NCBI GenBank assembly: GCA_035461245.1
Contig: DATHVP010000141.1
Coordinates: 1-54,888, forward strand
From: SH-MAG3 sp035461245
GTDB taxonomy: Bacteria > Gemmatimonadota > Gemmatimonadetes > Longimicrobiales > RSA9
Direction: 5' to 3'
Length of the DNA stretch: 54,888 nucleotides
Under the pieces are notes generated by a model that ran no database searches, was not told the DNA's origin, and saw only the letters and a list, made by a program, of their open reading frames with translations. Within the stretch, counting starts at the first letter, position 1. Each line of letters opens with the position of its first letter. Shown here one piece after another: positions 1 through 7,853 of this stretch. A program made the translations under genes and the position numbers.

Positions 1-1767
1 GAAGAAGGCGAAGTGGATGGTGGCCGGCTGCGGGCGCGTGGCCAGCACGCGGGCCGCCTCCAGCAGTGCCGCCGTGCCGCTGGTGTTGTCGTCCGCGCCC
101 GGACCCCGCTCCACCGAGTCGAAGTGGCTGCTCACCACGTAGAGAACATCCGGATGCACCGTGCCCGGCAGCTTCGCGATGACGTTCGCCGTGCGCACCG
201 GCTCCGGGTTCGTGCCCGGCGCGCCCCGGGGGCGCGGCTCGAACCACTGCAGTTCCGGTTCGTAGCCCCACTGGCGCAGCGTCTCCACCAGGTACTCGAT
301 GGCCATGGCGTTGCCCGGCTGCGTGATGTACTTCGAGTCGAACTGGTAGAAGTCGTGGGAGTAGCGGTACACGCGGTCCTTCGACACGTCCGCCACGGCC
401 GCGCGGACCCGGTCCTCCAGGCCGGCAAAGAGCTGTGCGCCGCGCCTCCGCAGGTCCTGCTCGTGCGCCAGCTGCATGCGCACACGCTCGCGCACAGCGT
501 CCAGCGGAACAGGCCGTGACAGGTCCGTCACGTACACGCCGCGCTCCGGTGATACCGTGTCGCCGTCCCGGTCCGCAACGATGAGGACGCGGTTGCCGTC
601 AGGGGAAACCTCCCACTCGTACTCCGGCGACACGGTGCGCACCGTGTTGTTGTGGAAGAAGCGCGTGCGCTCGCCGGTGCGAACGTCGTACAGATAGGAA
701 CGACGGTGGCGCGGCTCGCCCATGACCGCGAAGACGAGTGTGTCGTTCATGAATCGGGGCAGCACGTCATGCTGGATCTCACGGGTCAACCGAAGCTCAT
801 CGCTGCCGTCCGCATCCACCACGAACAGTTCCCAGTCCTCCCGCAGCATCCGCTGGTATGCCACCCGCCCGCCGTCCCGCGAGAGCGACGGCGCCGCCAG
901 CGCGTCGGGCGTGCGCACCACCGCCCGCGGCGCGCTATCGCCCGCACCCAGGACGTGCAGCACGTTGACATCATCGCCGGGGGTGACCCACGCCACCGTG
1001 CCGCCATCGGCGGAGACCGTCACGCCCGCACCGCTGAAGCTGCGCGCGGCGCCGCTGCCCAGGTCCTCGATCACGAACGTCTGCCGGTCCACCGAGTACA
1101 GGACGCGGTTTCCGGCCAGCCAGACCGGTGCCGTCTTCGTGCCCTCGCCCCGCGTCACCCGCTCCGGGGCACCGGCACCGAGACGGTAGACGTCGCTGGC
1201 ACCCGAACCCGTGGGCGCCACCACGTAGATGGCATCACTGCCGTCACGGAAGAGGATGGACTGCACCGTCAGGCCCGGCGCTGCCACCGCCGTCGTCCGG
1301 CTACTGGCCAGGTCCAGGACCTGCACGCTGCCGGGCGTGCCGCCCACGTACGCCACCCGGCCACGGCCGTCGAATGCGGCCGCGCCGCCTTCCAGCACCG
1401 CCACCTCCCGGGTGCCTGTCGCCGTCACCTCATGGACGTGGGTGCGCCGCGCCGCTCCGGTCCCCACCTCGAATACGGCGTGGCGGGAGTCCGGCGACCA
1501 GCGCACCAGCCGCCCGTCCCGCGCCAGTTCCGTCGTCACGTACACCTCGCCCGTCAACTCCGCCGTCGGCCGCAGGTACCGCGCGCCGCCGCCGCCAGCG
1601 AGCAGCCGGTCCAGCCGACCCAATGCATCGGGATAGTCGCCCGCCTCCCACGCGAAGAAGGCCGAGTCGTACGCGGCGTCGCGGACGGGGCCTCCCACCT
1701 GGGCGGACAGTACGGACGGCGCCAGCAGCGCGGCGGCAGCGATGGCCGGGATCGTCGGCAACCTCAT
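1..1767 (-). CDS. Secreted M28-family metallopeptidase with N-terminal beta-propeller-like region (partial, C-terminus beyond window)
   Basis: Reading the minus strand, an ATG at 1767 opens a frame of 589 codons with no stop before the window edge. The first ~22 residues are a Sec signal peptide ending Leu-Ser-Ala-Gln, so the protein is exported. The middle part has repeated short Trp-Ser-Pro-Asp type strands of the TolB/PD40 propeller kind (for example LVRWSPDSRHAVF). The last ~60 visible residues carry the M28 zinc-peptidase signature: SSHFDS with His548 and PGADDNTSG with Asp560, expected zinc ligands. Known M28 enzymes with this layout are aminopeptidases or Gln-cyclotransferase-like proteins. 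The remaining catalytic Glu/Asp/His residues lie outside the window. No strong Shine-Dalgarno precedes the ATG; an in-frame GTG at 1779 is an alternative start. The substrate cannot be inferred. Confidence 0.85.
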   Translation of the reverse strand, partial: MRLPTIPAIAAAALLAPSVLSAQVGGPVRDAAYDSAFFAWEAGDYPDALGRLDRLLAGGGGARYLRPTAELTGEVYVTTELARDGRLVRWSPDSRHAVFEVGTGAARRTHVHEVTATGTREVAVLEGGAAAFDGRGRVAYVGGTPGSVQVLDLASSRTTAVAAPGLTVQSILFRDGSDAIYVVAPTGSGASDVYRLGAGAPERVTRGEGTKTAPVWLAGNRVLYSVDRQTFVIEDLGSGAARSFSGAGVTVSADGGTVAWVTPGDDVNVLHVLGAGDSAPRAVVRTPDALAAPSLSRDGGRVAYQRMLREDWELFVVDADGSDELRLTREIQHDVLPRFMNDTLVFAVMGEPRHRRSYLYDVRTGERTRFFHNNTVRTVSPEYEWEVSPDGNRVLIVADRDGDTVSPERGVYVTDLSRPVPLDAVRERVRMQLAHEQDLRRRGAQLFAGLEDRVRAAVADVSKDRVYRYSHDFYQFDSKYITQPGNAMAIEYLVETLRQWGYEPELQWFEPRPRGAPGTNPEPVRTANVIAKLPGTVHPDVLYVVSSHFDSVERGPGADDNTSGTAALLEAARVLATRPQPATIHFAFF

Positions 1768-1936
1768 GAGACAGCTCACGGAAGGGGTTGATTTGGATGC
1801 AAAAGAATGGGGGACAGGACCGGTGCCGCGCAACCGAGCCGCCGCCGGCCTTCGCGCGCCCGGGCGCAGCGTGCTATTCTGCGGCATGCGGCCGCCCAGG
1901 CGGCAGGCTCGTGATTACCCGGAACCATGACAGGCC

Positions 1937-2716
1937 ATGAACCGCATCCGTGACCAGGTCGTCCTCATCACCGGCGCCACATCGGGCATAGGCGAGGCAT
2001 GCGCCCGCCGGTTCGCCCGGGAAGGCGCGCACCTCGTGCTGTGGGCCCGGCGTGTGGACCGGCTGAAGCGCCTGGCCGACGAGCTGACAGAGGCCCATGG
2101 CGTAACCGTCAGGATGCGGCAACTGGATGTCCGCGACCGCGATGACGTCGCTGCCGCCGCCCGGGAGCTTCGGGACGATGGCGTGACACCGGCGGTCCTG
2201 GTGAACAACGCGGGCCTGGCGGCGGGCCTGGCGCCGTTCCACGAGAGCGATCCCACGGACTGGGACCGCATGATCGACACGAACGTGAAGGGGCTGCTCA
2301 ACGTGACGCACGCCATCCTGCCGCTGATGATCGCGGCGGATCGTGGCCACGTCATCAATATCGGCAGCACGGCCGGGCACCTCGCCTATCCGAAGGGCAA
2401 TGTCTACGCTGCGACGAAGTATGCCGTGCGTGCGTTGACGGAAGGCATGAACCTGGACGCGGCGGGCACCCCCGTCCGGATTTCCAGTGTGGACCCGGGC
2501 TTCGTCGAGACCGAATTCTCACTCGTCCGGTTCTCGGGCGATGAGGACCGGGCCCGGCAGGTCTACGCCGGGTTCCAGCCCCTCTCCGGCGATGACGTCG
2601 CCGATGCCGTGTTCTACGTTGCCAACCTGCCGGAGCACGCCAACATCCTGAACCTGGTGCTGGTGCCCCGGGCCCAGCGCAATGTCTATGTGGTGGACAG
2701 GGAGCAACCATCATGA
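1937..2716 (+). CDS. SDR-family NAD(P)-dependent oxidoreductase (YdfG-like)
   Basis: The 259-aa protein is a classical short-chain dehydrogenase/reductase. It has the cofactor glycine motif TGATSGIG near residue 13, the NNAG motif, and the catalytic triad Ser144, Tyr157, Lys161 (YAATK). Arg residues after the second beta strand (WARRVDRL) suggest NADP(H) rather than NAD. Overall it resembles the YdfG/serine-3-dehydrogenase group that oxidises small 3-hydroxy acids, but the substrate is not determined by these motifs. An ATG ten bases upstream is out of frame. The stop overlaps the start of the next gene by four bases (ATGA), so the two are probably translationally coupled. Confidence 0.9.
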   Translation: MNRIRDQVVLITGATSGIGEACARRFAREGAHLVLWARRVDRLKRLADELTEAHGVTVRMRQLDVRDRDDVAAAARELRDDGVTPAVLVNNAGLAAGLAPFHESDPTDWDRMIDTNVKGLLNVTHAILPLMIAADRGHVINIGSTAGHLAYPKGNVYAATKYAVRALTEGMNLDAAGTPVRISSVDPGFVETEFSLVRFSGDEDRARQVYAGFQPLSGDDVADAVFYVANLPEHANILNLVLVPRAQRNVYVVDREQPS

Positions 2717-3996
2717 CAAATCCAATGCGTCGCGTCCCCGCGTACCACTGGCTGGCACCTGTCGTCGCGGTCCTGCTGGCGGCGTGCAGCGCCAGCGCGC
2801 AGGTCCGCAACGGGCTGCCTGCCGACGCCCCGGTTACCGGGCCGGCGCGGGGTGCCCTGGTAGTGGCCGGTGGCGGCAGTCTGGGCACCGACGTCATGGG
2901 CCGCTTCATCGACCTGGCCGGCGGCGCCGACGCCCGCATCGTGATCCTGCCCGGAGCAGGTACCGACGACGTGTTCCCGGACAACTGGCCGGGCTATGCC
3001 GTCTTCCGCCGGGCCGGCGTCCGCGAAGTCACCGTGCTGCACACCCGGGATCGTGGCGAGGCCGACACGGATGACTTCGTGGATCCGCTGCGTACCGCCA
3101 CGGGGGTCTGGATACCCGGCGGCCGGCAGTGGCGCCTGGTGGACGCCTACCTGGACACGCGCACCATGGCCGCCCTGCACGAGGTACTGGAGCGGGGCGG
3201 CGTCATCGGCGGGACGTCCGCGGGCGCGTCCATCCAATCCAGCTACATGGTACGGGGCGCCGTGGCAGGCAACACCATCATGATGGCGCCGGGCTACGAG
3301 GACGGTTTCGCGTTCCTCCGCAACACCGCCGTGGACCAGCACCTGCTGGCCCGGGGCCGCGAGGACCACATGCTCGAGGTGGTGGCCCGGCACCCGCACC
3401 TGCTGGGCATCGGCCTCGACGAGGGCACGGCCATTGTCGTTCAGGGTGACGACGCCGAGGTGGTAGGCCGCGGCAGTGTCGCCTTCTACAACGCCGCCGA
3501 CCGCGGCGACCTGCCCTACTACTTCCTCGGCGCGGGCGACCGCTTCGACCTGGGCGCCCGGCGCGTCACCAGCGGACGGCCCATCCCGCAACGGGTAGCA
3601 CGGGACCGGCACGACGTCATTGCCGCCATGGACCGCCTGTTCGCCGCCATGCGCACCCAGGACACGGCCGCCATCCGGGCCATGGCCCATCCGGAGCTGC
3701 GCATCCATGTGCCCGGCGGCGCCCCGGACGCGCCCACCCTGCGCACCTCGACGCTGCAGCAGTTCATGGACCTGGTCGCCGGAGCGGACGCCCGACTGGA
3801 CGAGCGTGCCATCGACCCGGAGGTCCGCATGGATGGCAACCTGGCCAGCGTCTGGACGTACTACGATTTCCGCCGCGGCGAGGCTTTCAGCCACTGCGGC
3901 TACGACGCGTTCCATTTCGCCCGCACGGCTCATGCGGGCTGGCAGATCATCGGGCTGGCCTACACCACCCGGCAGGAGGGCTGCCGACGGCCGTGA
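2713..3996 (+). CDS. Exported cyanophycinase-like S51 peptidase fused to a C-terminal NTF2/DUF4440-type domain
   Basis: The 427-aa protein starts with a signal segment; Cys25 in LLAAC could be a lipobox, or signal peptidase I could cut after ASA. Residues ~50-290 match the peptidase S51/cyanophycinase fold: an early GGGSLG loop, an IPGG turn and the nucleophile elbow GGTSAGAS with Ser169. The last ~125 residues (from about 300) form a separate domain with the pattern of SnoaL/DUF4440 (NTF2-like) proteins: a helical start with DAIRAM-like spacing followed by strands (VWTYYDFRRG). That domain is not part of ordinary cyanophycinases. Cyanophycin is cytoplasmic, so an exported member more likely cleaves another beta-aspartyl or dipeptide substrate. 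It overlaps the SDR gene by four bases. Family call is firm; substrate is unknown. Confidence 0.85.
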   Translation: MTNPMRRVPAYHWLAPVVAVLLAACSASAQVRNGLPADAPVTGPARGALVVAGGGSLGTDVMGRFIDLAGGADARIVILPGAGTDDVFPDNWPGYAVFRRAGVREVTVLHTRDRGEADTDDFVDPLRTATGVWIPGGRQWRLVDAYLDTRTMAALHEVLERGGVIGGTSAGASIQSSYMVRGAVAGNTIMMAPGYEDGFAFLRNTAVDQHLLARGREDHMLEVVARHPHLLGIGLDEGTAIVVQGDDAEVVGRGSVAFYNAADRGDLPYYFLGAGDRFDLGARRVTSGRPIPQRVARDRHDVIAAMDRLFAAMRTQDTAAIRAMAHPELRIHVPGGAPDAPTLRTSTLQQFMDLVAGADARLDERAIDPEVRMDGNLASVWTYYDFRRGEAFSHCGYDAFHFARTAHAGWQIIGLAYTTRQEGCRRP

Positions 3997-4124
3997 CCGC
4001 GACCGGCTCGCGCCGACGCCGGCACGAGCGTACAGTTACACGCCGACGCCTGCGCACACGCCGTGACCAGCAGACGCACGACGGGACGCAGGCAGGACGA
4101 TCACCGAAATCGAGCCGGGGGACC

Positions 4125-4589
4125 ATGGCCAACCGCACCGCACGCTTTACGACGAACCACGGCGACTTCGCCGTCGAACTCTTTGAGGACAAGGCGCCCG
4201 CCACGACAAAGAACTTCATCGACCTCGCGGAGAAGGGCTACTACGACGGCCTCACGTTCCACCGTGTCATCGACGGCTTCATGATCCAGGGCGGCTGCCC
4301 TACCGGCACGGGGACCGGCGGCCCGGGCTACAAGATCAAGGACGAGTTCCACCCGGACCTCAAGCATGACGCGCCTGGCGTACTGTCCATGGCCAATGCC
4401 GGCCCCGACACGGGCGGCTCCCAGTTCTTCGTCACACTGGATGCGACGCCGTGGCTCGACAACCGCCACGCCGTCTTCGGCAAGGTCACCGACGGGATGG
4501 AAGTCGTCGAGAAGATCGGGCAGACCCGCGTCGGCCCGCAGGACCGTCCGGTGGAGCCCGTCGTGATGGAGAAGGTGGAGATCGCCTGA
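4125..4589 (+). CDS. ppiB: Cyclophilin-type peptidyl-prolyl cis-trans isomerase
   Basis: The 154-aa protein catalyses proline cis-trans isomerisation. It has the cyclophilin core in order: FHRVIDGFMIQGG, GTGGPGYKIKDE, LSMANAGPDTGGSQFFV and the HAVFGKV strand. The active-site Arg (in FHRV), Phe and Gln are present. It has no signal peptide, so it is cytoplasmic. A longer frame opens at 3993, but the ATG at 4125 is preceded by a GGGGGA ribosome site five bases away and matches the usual family N-terminus (TARFTTNHGDF), so that start is chosen. The gene converges on the HD gene, and the two stop codons sit inside one palindrome. Confidence 0.93.
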   Translation: MANRTARFTTNHGDFAVELFEDKAPATTKNFIDLAEKGYYDGLTFHRVIDGFMIQGGCPTGTGTGGPGYKIKDEFHPDLKHDAPGVLSMANAGPDTGGSQFFVTLDATPWLDNRHAVFGKVTDGMEVVEKIGQTRVGPQDRPVEPVVMEKVEIA

Positions 4590-4611
4590 ACGGGCGGAGG
4601 TAGTTCAGGCG
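4583..4611. terminator. Palindrome containing both convergent stop codons
   Basis: CGCCTGAAC at 4583-4591 pairs perfectly with GTTCAGGCG at 4603-4611 around an 11-nt loop. The TGA of ppiB (4587-4589) is in the left arm and the TGA of the HD gene (4605-4607 on the minus strand) is in the right arm. It has no T-tract, so it may be a weak bidirectional terminator or an RNA 3'-end stabiliser. Confidence 0.5.
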
Positions 4612-5936
4612 CTGGCGCCGTCCAGCAGGGCGGTGCCGGCGTCCATCCGCCGGGTGACGGCTTCGGCGCCCAGTGAGGCCAGCCGCTCCACGGCAGCTTC
4701 CGGAACGTGCCACCGCTCACCTGCCACGTAGACCCGCAAGATGCGAGCGGATCGGTACAGCTCGTCAGCGATGCCCGGCAGACCGATGAGGCCGGCGTAA
4801 CCCGCAGGACCGAGCCGGATCACGTCGCCCGAATGCCGCCGCAGCAGCAGGTCCAGCCCGAACATGGCCGGCTTGTCCGGGAAGTCCACGTAGACCGATC
4901 CCCCTGCCGCGCCCAGTTCAGCCGCGAGCTGTTCCTCCATGCGGCGCTTCAGCCGCGAGTCGGTGGACAGCCAGCCGGCGACGGTCTCGTCTGCCAGTTC
5001 GCCGGCACTCACTTCCGCAGCCCGTTTCGGCAGCCGCCGGCTCCGCAGTGCCGCCACGCCGGCCGGCACCGTGGGCGGTGCGTCGTCACCGGCCGCCGAC
5101 CGCGCCATGAGCAGGTGCATCAACCCCTCGTCCGTCTCGCCCACCAGCTCGTCGCCTGCCACCAGGCCCGCATCCAGCGCATCGGCCACGACTCGCTTGT
5201 ACAGCACCGTGGCCGCGCGCACGGCATGGTGCCAGTACACGTTGCGGAACATCTGGTACTTGGCGAACAGCAGTGACTCCAGCGCCGCCACACCCTTCTC
5301 CCGCACGCCAATCTCCAGCCTGCCCGACTCGGGATCCCGCAGCAGCGTCAGGGAATGGAGCAACCGGTCCACGTCCACCTCGCCGTATGGTACGCCGCAG
5401 AAACGGGCGTCCCGCTTCAGGTACTCGATCTTGTCCAGGTCCAGCGATCCGCTGACCAGACCCTGGAGCGGACTGCCCGACTGCCCGCGGATGAGGGCCT
5501 CGATGCGCTGGCCTGCGTCCGGCGCCACGTCCGCCAGCACCGCCGCCAGCTCGCCCTCCCGCAGGAACTGACCGGTGAGTGACTCATGGTGGCCGGGGAT
5601 CCGGTCCGGCTCCAGTTCCTCCAGTGCGTGGGAGAACGGGTAGTGCCCGATATCGTGGAGCAGTGCCGCCAGCGGCAGTACCCGGCAGTCCATCTCGTCC
5701 ACCTGGTCCAGGTCGCCTCGCTCGCCCAGCACCTGCAGCGCCCGCCGGGCCAGGTGGTAGACGCCGACAGCGTGGTCGAACCGCGTGTGCGTCGCGCCGG
5801 GATAGACGAGATGCGCATGCCCGAGCTGCCGGATGTACCGCAGCCGCTGGAACGCCGCCGTGTCAATGATCCGCCGGGCCACCGGATCCACATGGATGGT
5901 GTCCCAGAGGGGGTCGCGGATGGTGATGGGGTTCAT
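4605..5936 (-). CDS. HD-domain phosphohydrolase (dGTPase/SAMHD1-like, COG1078 type)
   Basis: The 443-aa protein has the HD metal-binding signature: FDH (Asp54-His55) in THTRFDHAVGVYHLA, His94-Asp95 in LLHDIGHYPFSH, and a later Asp in DLDKIEYL. That order and the N-terminal DPLWDTIHVD match the COG1078 group of HD hydrolases related to dNTP triphosphohydrolases. The likely role is dNTP or nucleotide hydrolysis in the cytoplasm. The frame continues upstream to 6047, but those residues are simply the translated repeat element. The ATG at 5936 matches the family start and is chosen. No Shine-Dalgarno is visible, because the inverted-repeat element begins five bases upstream of this codon. It lies downstream of pckA on the same strand. 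Confidence 0.85.
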   Translation of the reverse strand: MNPITIRDPLWDTIHVDPVARRIIDTAAFQRLRYIRQLGHAHLVYPGATHTRFDHAVGVYHLARRALQVLGERGDLDQVDEMDCRVLPLAALLHDIGHYPFSHALEELEPDRIPGHHESLTGQFLREGELAAVLADVAPDAGQRIEALIRGQSGSPLQGLVSGSLDLDKIEYLKRDARFCGVPYGEVDVDRLLHSLTLLRDPESGRLEIGVREKGVAALESLLFAKYQMFRNVYWHHAVRAATVLYKRVVADALDAGLVAGDELVGETDEGLMHLLMARSAAGDDAPPTVPAGVAALRSRRLPKRAAEVSAGELADETVAGWLSTDSRLKRRMEEQLAAELGAAGGSVYVDFPDKPAMFGLDLLLRRHSGDVIRLGPAGYAGLIGLPGIADELYRSARILRVYVAGERWHVPEAAVERLASLGAEAVTRRMDAGTALLDGASA

Positions 5937-5940
5937 TGTC

Positions 5941-6116
5941 CGGGATCGGGATCGTAAACGTAAACGTTCAACGTAAACAGGGAACAGCCTGCAAACACGC
6001 GGGGCGCCGCCGGCTCTGCCGGGACGCCCCGCCCCTCTGGCGACCACCGGGACCGTGCACCGTATCCGTTGAACGAACGTTGAACGTTTACGTTTACGTT
6101 TACGATCCCGATCCCG
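5941..6116. repeat. Inverted-repeat element with arms differing by one 6-bp unit (MITE/REP-like)
   Basis: The left arm (5941-5973, 33 bp) and right arm (6078-6116, 39 bp) are reverse complements except for one extra TAAACG unit. Each arm read inward is CGGGATCGGGATCG, then TAAACG (two copies left, three copies right), then TTCAACG. The inner side of the right arm carries another GTTGAACG copy. The 104-bp interior holds a GC-rich hairpin (5999-6032). The element fills nearly the entire gap between the pckA stop and the HD start. No target-site duplication or transposase was seen, and no second copy occurs in this window. Confidence 0.8.
5999..6032 (-). terminator. GC-rich hairpin, probable pckA transcription stop
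   Basis: GCGGGGCG (5999-6006) pairs with CGCCCCGC (6025-6032), with an inner CCGGC/GCCGG stem around TCT. It lies about 90 bases past the pckA stop, inside the inverted-repeat element. Only a short, interrupted T-run follows on the minus strand, so termination strength is uncertain. Confidence 0.45.
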
Positions 6117-6122
6117 AATCCG

Positions 6123-7718
6123 TCACTGCGCCTTCGGCCCCGCCCCCCTCACACCCTCACTCACCGAGGCCGCGAACTTCTCGAAGTTCTCCCGGAACAT
6201 GCCGGCGAGCTTTGCGGCCGCCTCGTCGTACGCCGCCGGATCCGCCCACGTGGACCGGGGCTGGAGCACCTCGTCGGGCACGCCCGGCACGGACTTCGGG
6301 ATGTGCAGGCCGAACACCGGATCCGGCTCCGTCTCCACGTCGGCCAGGTCGCCGGCCAGTGCCGCACGGACCATGGCGCGGGTGTAGGACAGCTTCATGC
6401 GCCTGCCCGTACCGAAGCCGCCGCCCGTCCAGCCGGTGTTCACGAGCCAGACCTGCGCGCCGTGCTCTTCCAGTTTCCGGCCCAGCATCTCCGCGTACAC
6501 TGAAGGCGGCAGTGGCAGGAAGGGGGCGCCGAAACAGGCACTGAATGCGGCCTTCGGCTCCGTGACGCCCCGCTCGGTGCCCGCCAGCTTGGCAGTGTAG
6601 CCGGACAGGAAATGATACATCGCCTGCTCCGGCGTCAGGCGGGAGATGGGCGGCATGACACCGAATGCGTCGGCGGTGAGGAACACGACGTTCTTCGGAT
6701 GACCGGCCTGCCCGCTCTCCACGTGCCCCGGGATGAACGTGATGGGGTAGGACGAGCGCGTGTTCTCGGTTGTCGAGTCGTCGTCGAAATCGACGCCGCG
6801 CGTCTCGTCATCCATCGTCACGTTCTCGAGGATGGCGCCGAAGCGGGTGCTGGCCGCGTGGATGAGCGGCTCACCCTCCGGCGAGAGACGGATCACCTTC
6901 GCGTAGTTGCCGCCCTCGAAGTTGAACACGCCACTCTCCGTCCAGCCGTGCTCGTCGTCACCGATGAGGCCGCGCTCGGGGTCCGCAGACAGCGTCGTCT
7001 TGCCCGTGCCCGACAGCCCGAAGAACAGCGCTACATCCCCATCCGCGCCGACGTTGGCCGAGCAGTGCATGGGCAGCACGCCCTGCTGCGGCATCAGGTA
7101 GTTCATCACGGTGAAGATGGACTTCTTCAACTCGCCGGCGTACCGGGTGCCGGCGATAATCACCATGCGCTGACCGAAGTCGAGGGCGATGACAGTGCTG
7201 CTGCGGCAGCCGTGGCGCGCCGGATCCGCTTCGAACTCGGGCGCATGCAGCACGGTGAACCCCGGGTCGAAGTCCTGTCGCGCGTCCGCTGGCGGCACGA
7301 GGAACATGTTGTTCACGAACACCGAGTGCCACGCGCTCGGGCTGACGAACCGTACGTTCAGGCGGTACGCCTCATCGGCGCCCGCCCACAGGTCCGACAC
7401 ATAGAGGGCCTGCTCCGCCAGGTGCTGGCGCACGTCGTTCGCCAGCACCTCGAACCTGTCGGCGTCGAGCGCCGTGTTGACCTTGCCCCACCAGATCTTC
7501 GATTCCGTCGTCGGCTCCCGCACGACGAACTTGTCGTCGGGTGACCGGCCCGTGTGCGGCACTGTGCGTCCCACAAACGCGCCGCCGCTCGTCAGGTTGC
7601 CCTCGCCACGCCGGACGGCGTGCTCGATGAGGACCGCAGGACTCAGGTTTCTATGGACTTCGCCGGTCGCACGGATGCCATGCCGGCTCAGGTCCGCTGA
7701 TGCAGTTTCCGTTGCCAC
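6123..7718 (-). CDS. pckA: Phosphoenolpyruvate carboxykinase (ATP)
   Basis: This 531-aa cytoplasmic enzyme converts oxaloacetate and ATP to PEP and CO2, the entry to gluconeogenesis. Diagnostic motifs are the kinase P-loop GLSGTGKTTL, the metal-binding GDDEHGW, the PEPCK stretch FEGGNYAK, the N-terminal TGRSPDDKFVV, and the ENTRSSYPI substrate loop. These are specific to the ATP-dependent type. The frame extends to a GTG at 7769, but that codon lies upstream of the -10 box of the likely promoter (7754-7782). The GTG at 7718, with AGAGG five bases upstream, gives a normal-length protein and is chosen. It is divergent from the barrel gene at 7854. Confidence 0.95.
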   Translation of the reverse strand: MATETASADLSRHGIRATGEVHRNLSPAVLIEHAVRRGEGNLTSGGAFVGRTVPHTGRSPDDKFVVREPTTESKIWWGKVNTALDADRFEVLANDVRQHLAEQALYVSDLWAGADEAYRLNVRFVSPSAWHSVFVNNMFLVPPADARQDFDPGFTVLHAPEFEADPARHGCRSSTVIALDFGQRMVIIAGTRYAGELKKSIFTVMNYLMPQQGVLPMHCSANVGADGDVALFFGLSGTGKTTLSADPERGLIGDDEHGWTESGVFNFEGGNYAKVIRLSPEGEPLIHAASTRFGAILENVTMDDETRGVDFDDDSTTENTRSSYPITFIPGHVESGQAGHPKNVVFLTADAFGVMPPISRLTPEQAMYHFLSGYTAKLAGTERGVTEPKAAFSACFGAPFLPLPPSVYAEMLGRKLEEHGAQVWLVNTGWTGGGFGTGRRMKLSYTRAMVRAALAGDLADVETEPDPVFGLHIPKSVPGVPDEVLQPRSTWADPAAYDEAAAKLAGMFRENFEKFAASVSEGVRGAGPKAQ

Positions 7719-7753
7719 GAATGCCTCTGCTCGCAGGTTTTTAGAAGACCGTG

Positions 7754-7782
7754 ACGGTACGCCCAACACCCCCGCGAGTCAA
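7754..7782 (-). promoter_or_regulatory. Sigma-70-type promoter of pckA
   Basis: On the minus strand, TTGACT (7777-7782) is followed after exactly 17 bases by TACCGT (7754-7759). Transcription would begin near 7747, leaving a ~29-nt leader before the GTG at 7718. The same -10 sequence, TACCGT, also appears in the promoter at 33729-33757. Confidence 0.6.
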
Positions 7783-7853
7783 GATTCACGCCGCCCGGGT
7801 CCGGCGCCGGGCCGTCCCTTGTCGGGCCCCTGCCCGCACCATACGTTCCCGTA

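Noticed and set aside
652..1791. Long plus-strand frames opposite the M28 peptidase gene
   Set aside because: They are antisense shadows in GC-rich DNA; the minus frame has a signal peptide and M28 motifs, while the plus translations are Arg/Pro/His-rich without any domain.
5937..6047. N-terminal extension of the HD protein
   Set aside because: The extra residues are encoded by the inverted-repeat element; the family start is the Met at 5936.
7719..7769. Upstream GTG start for pckA
   Set aside because: The codon lies on the upstream side of the promoter -10 box (7754-7759), so it would not be transcribed from that promoter; the GTG at 7718 has a ribosome site.
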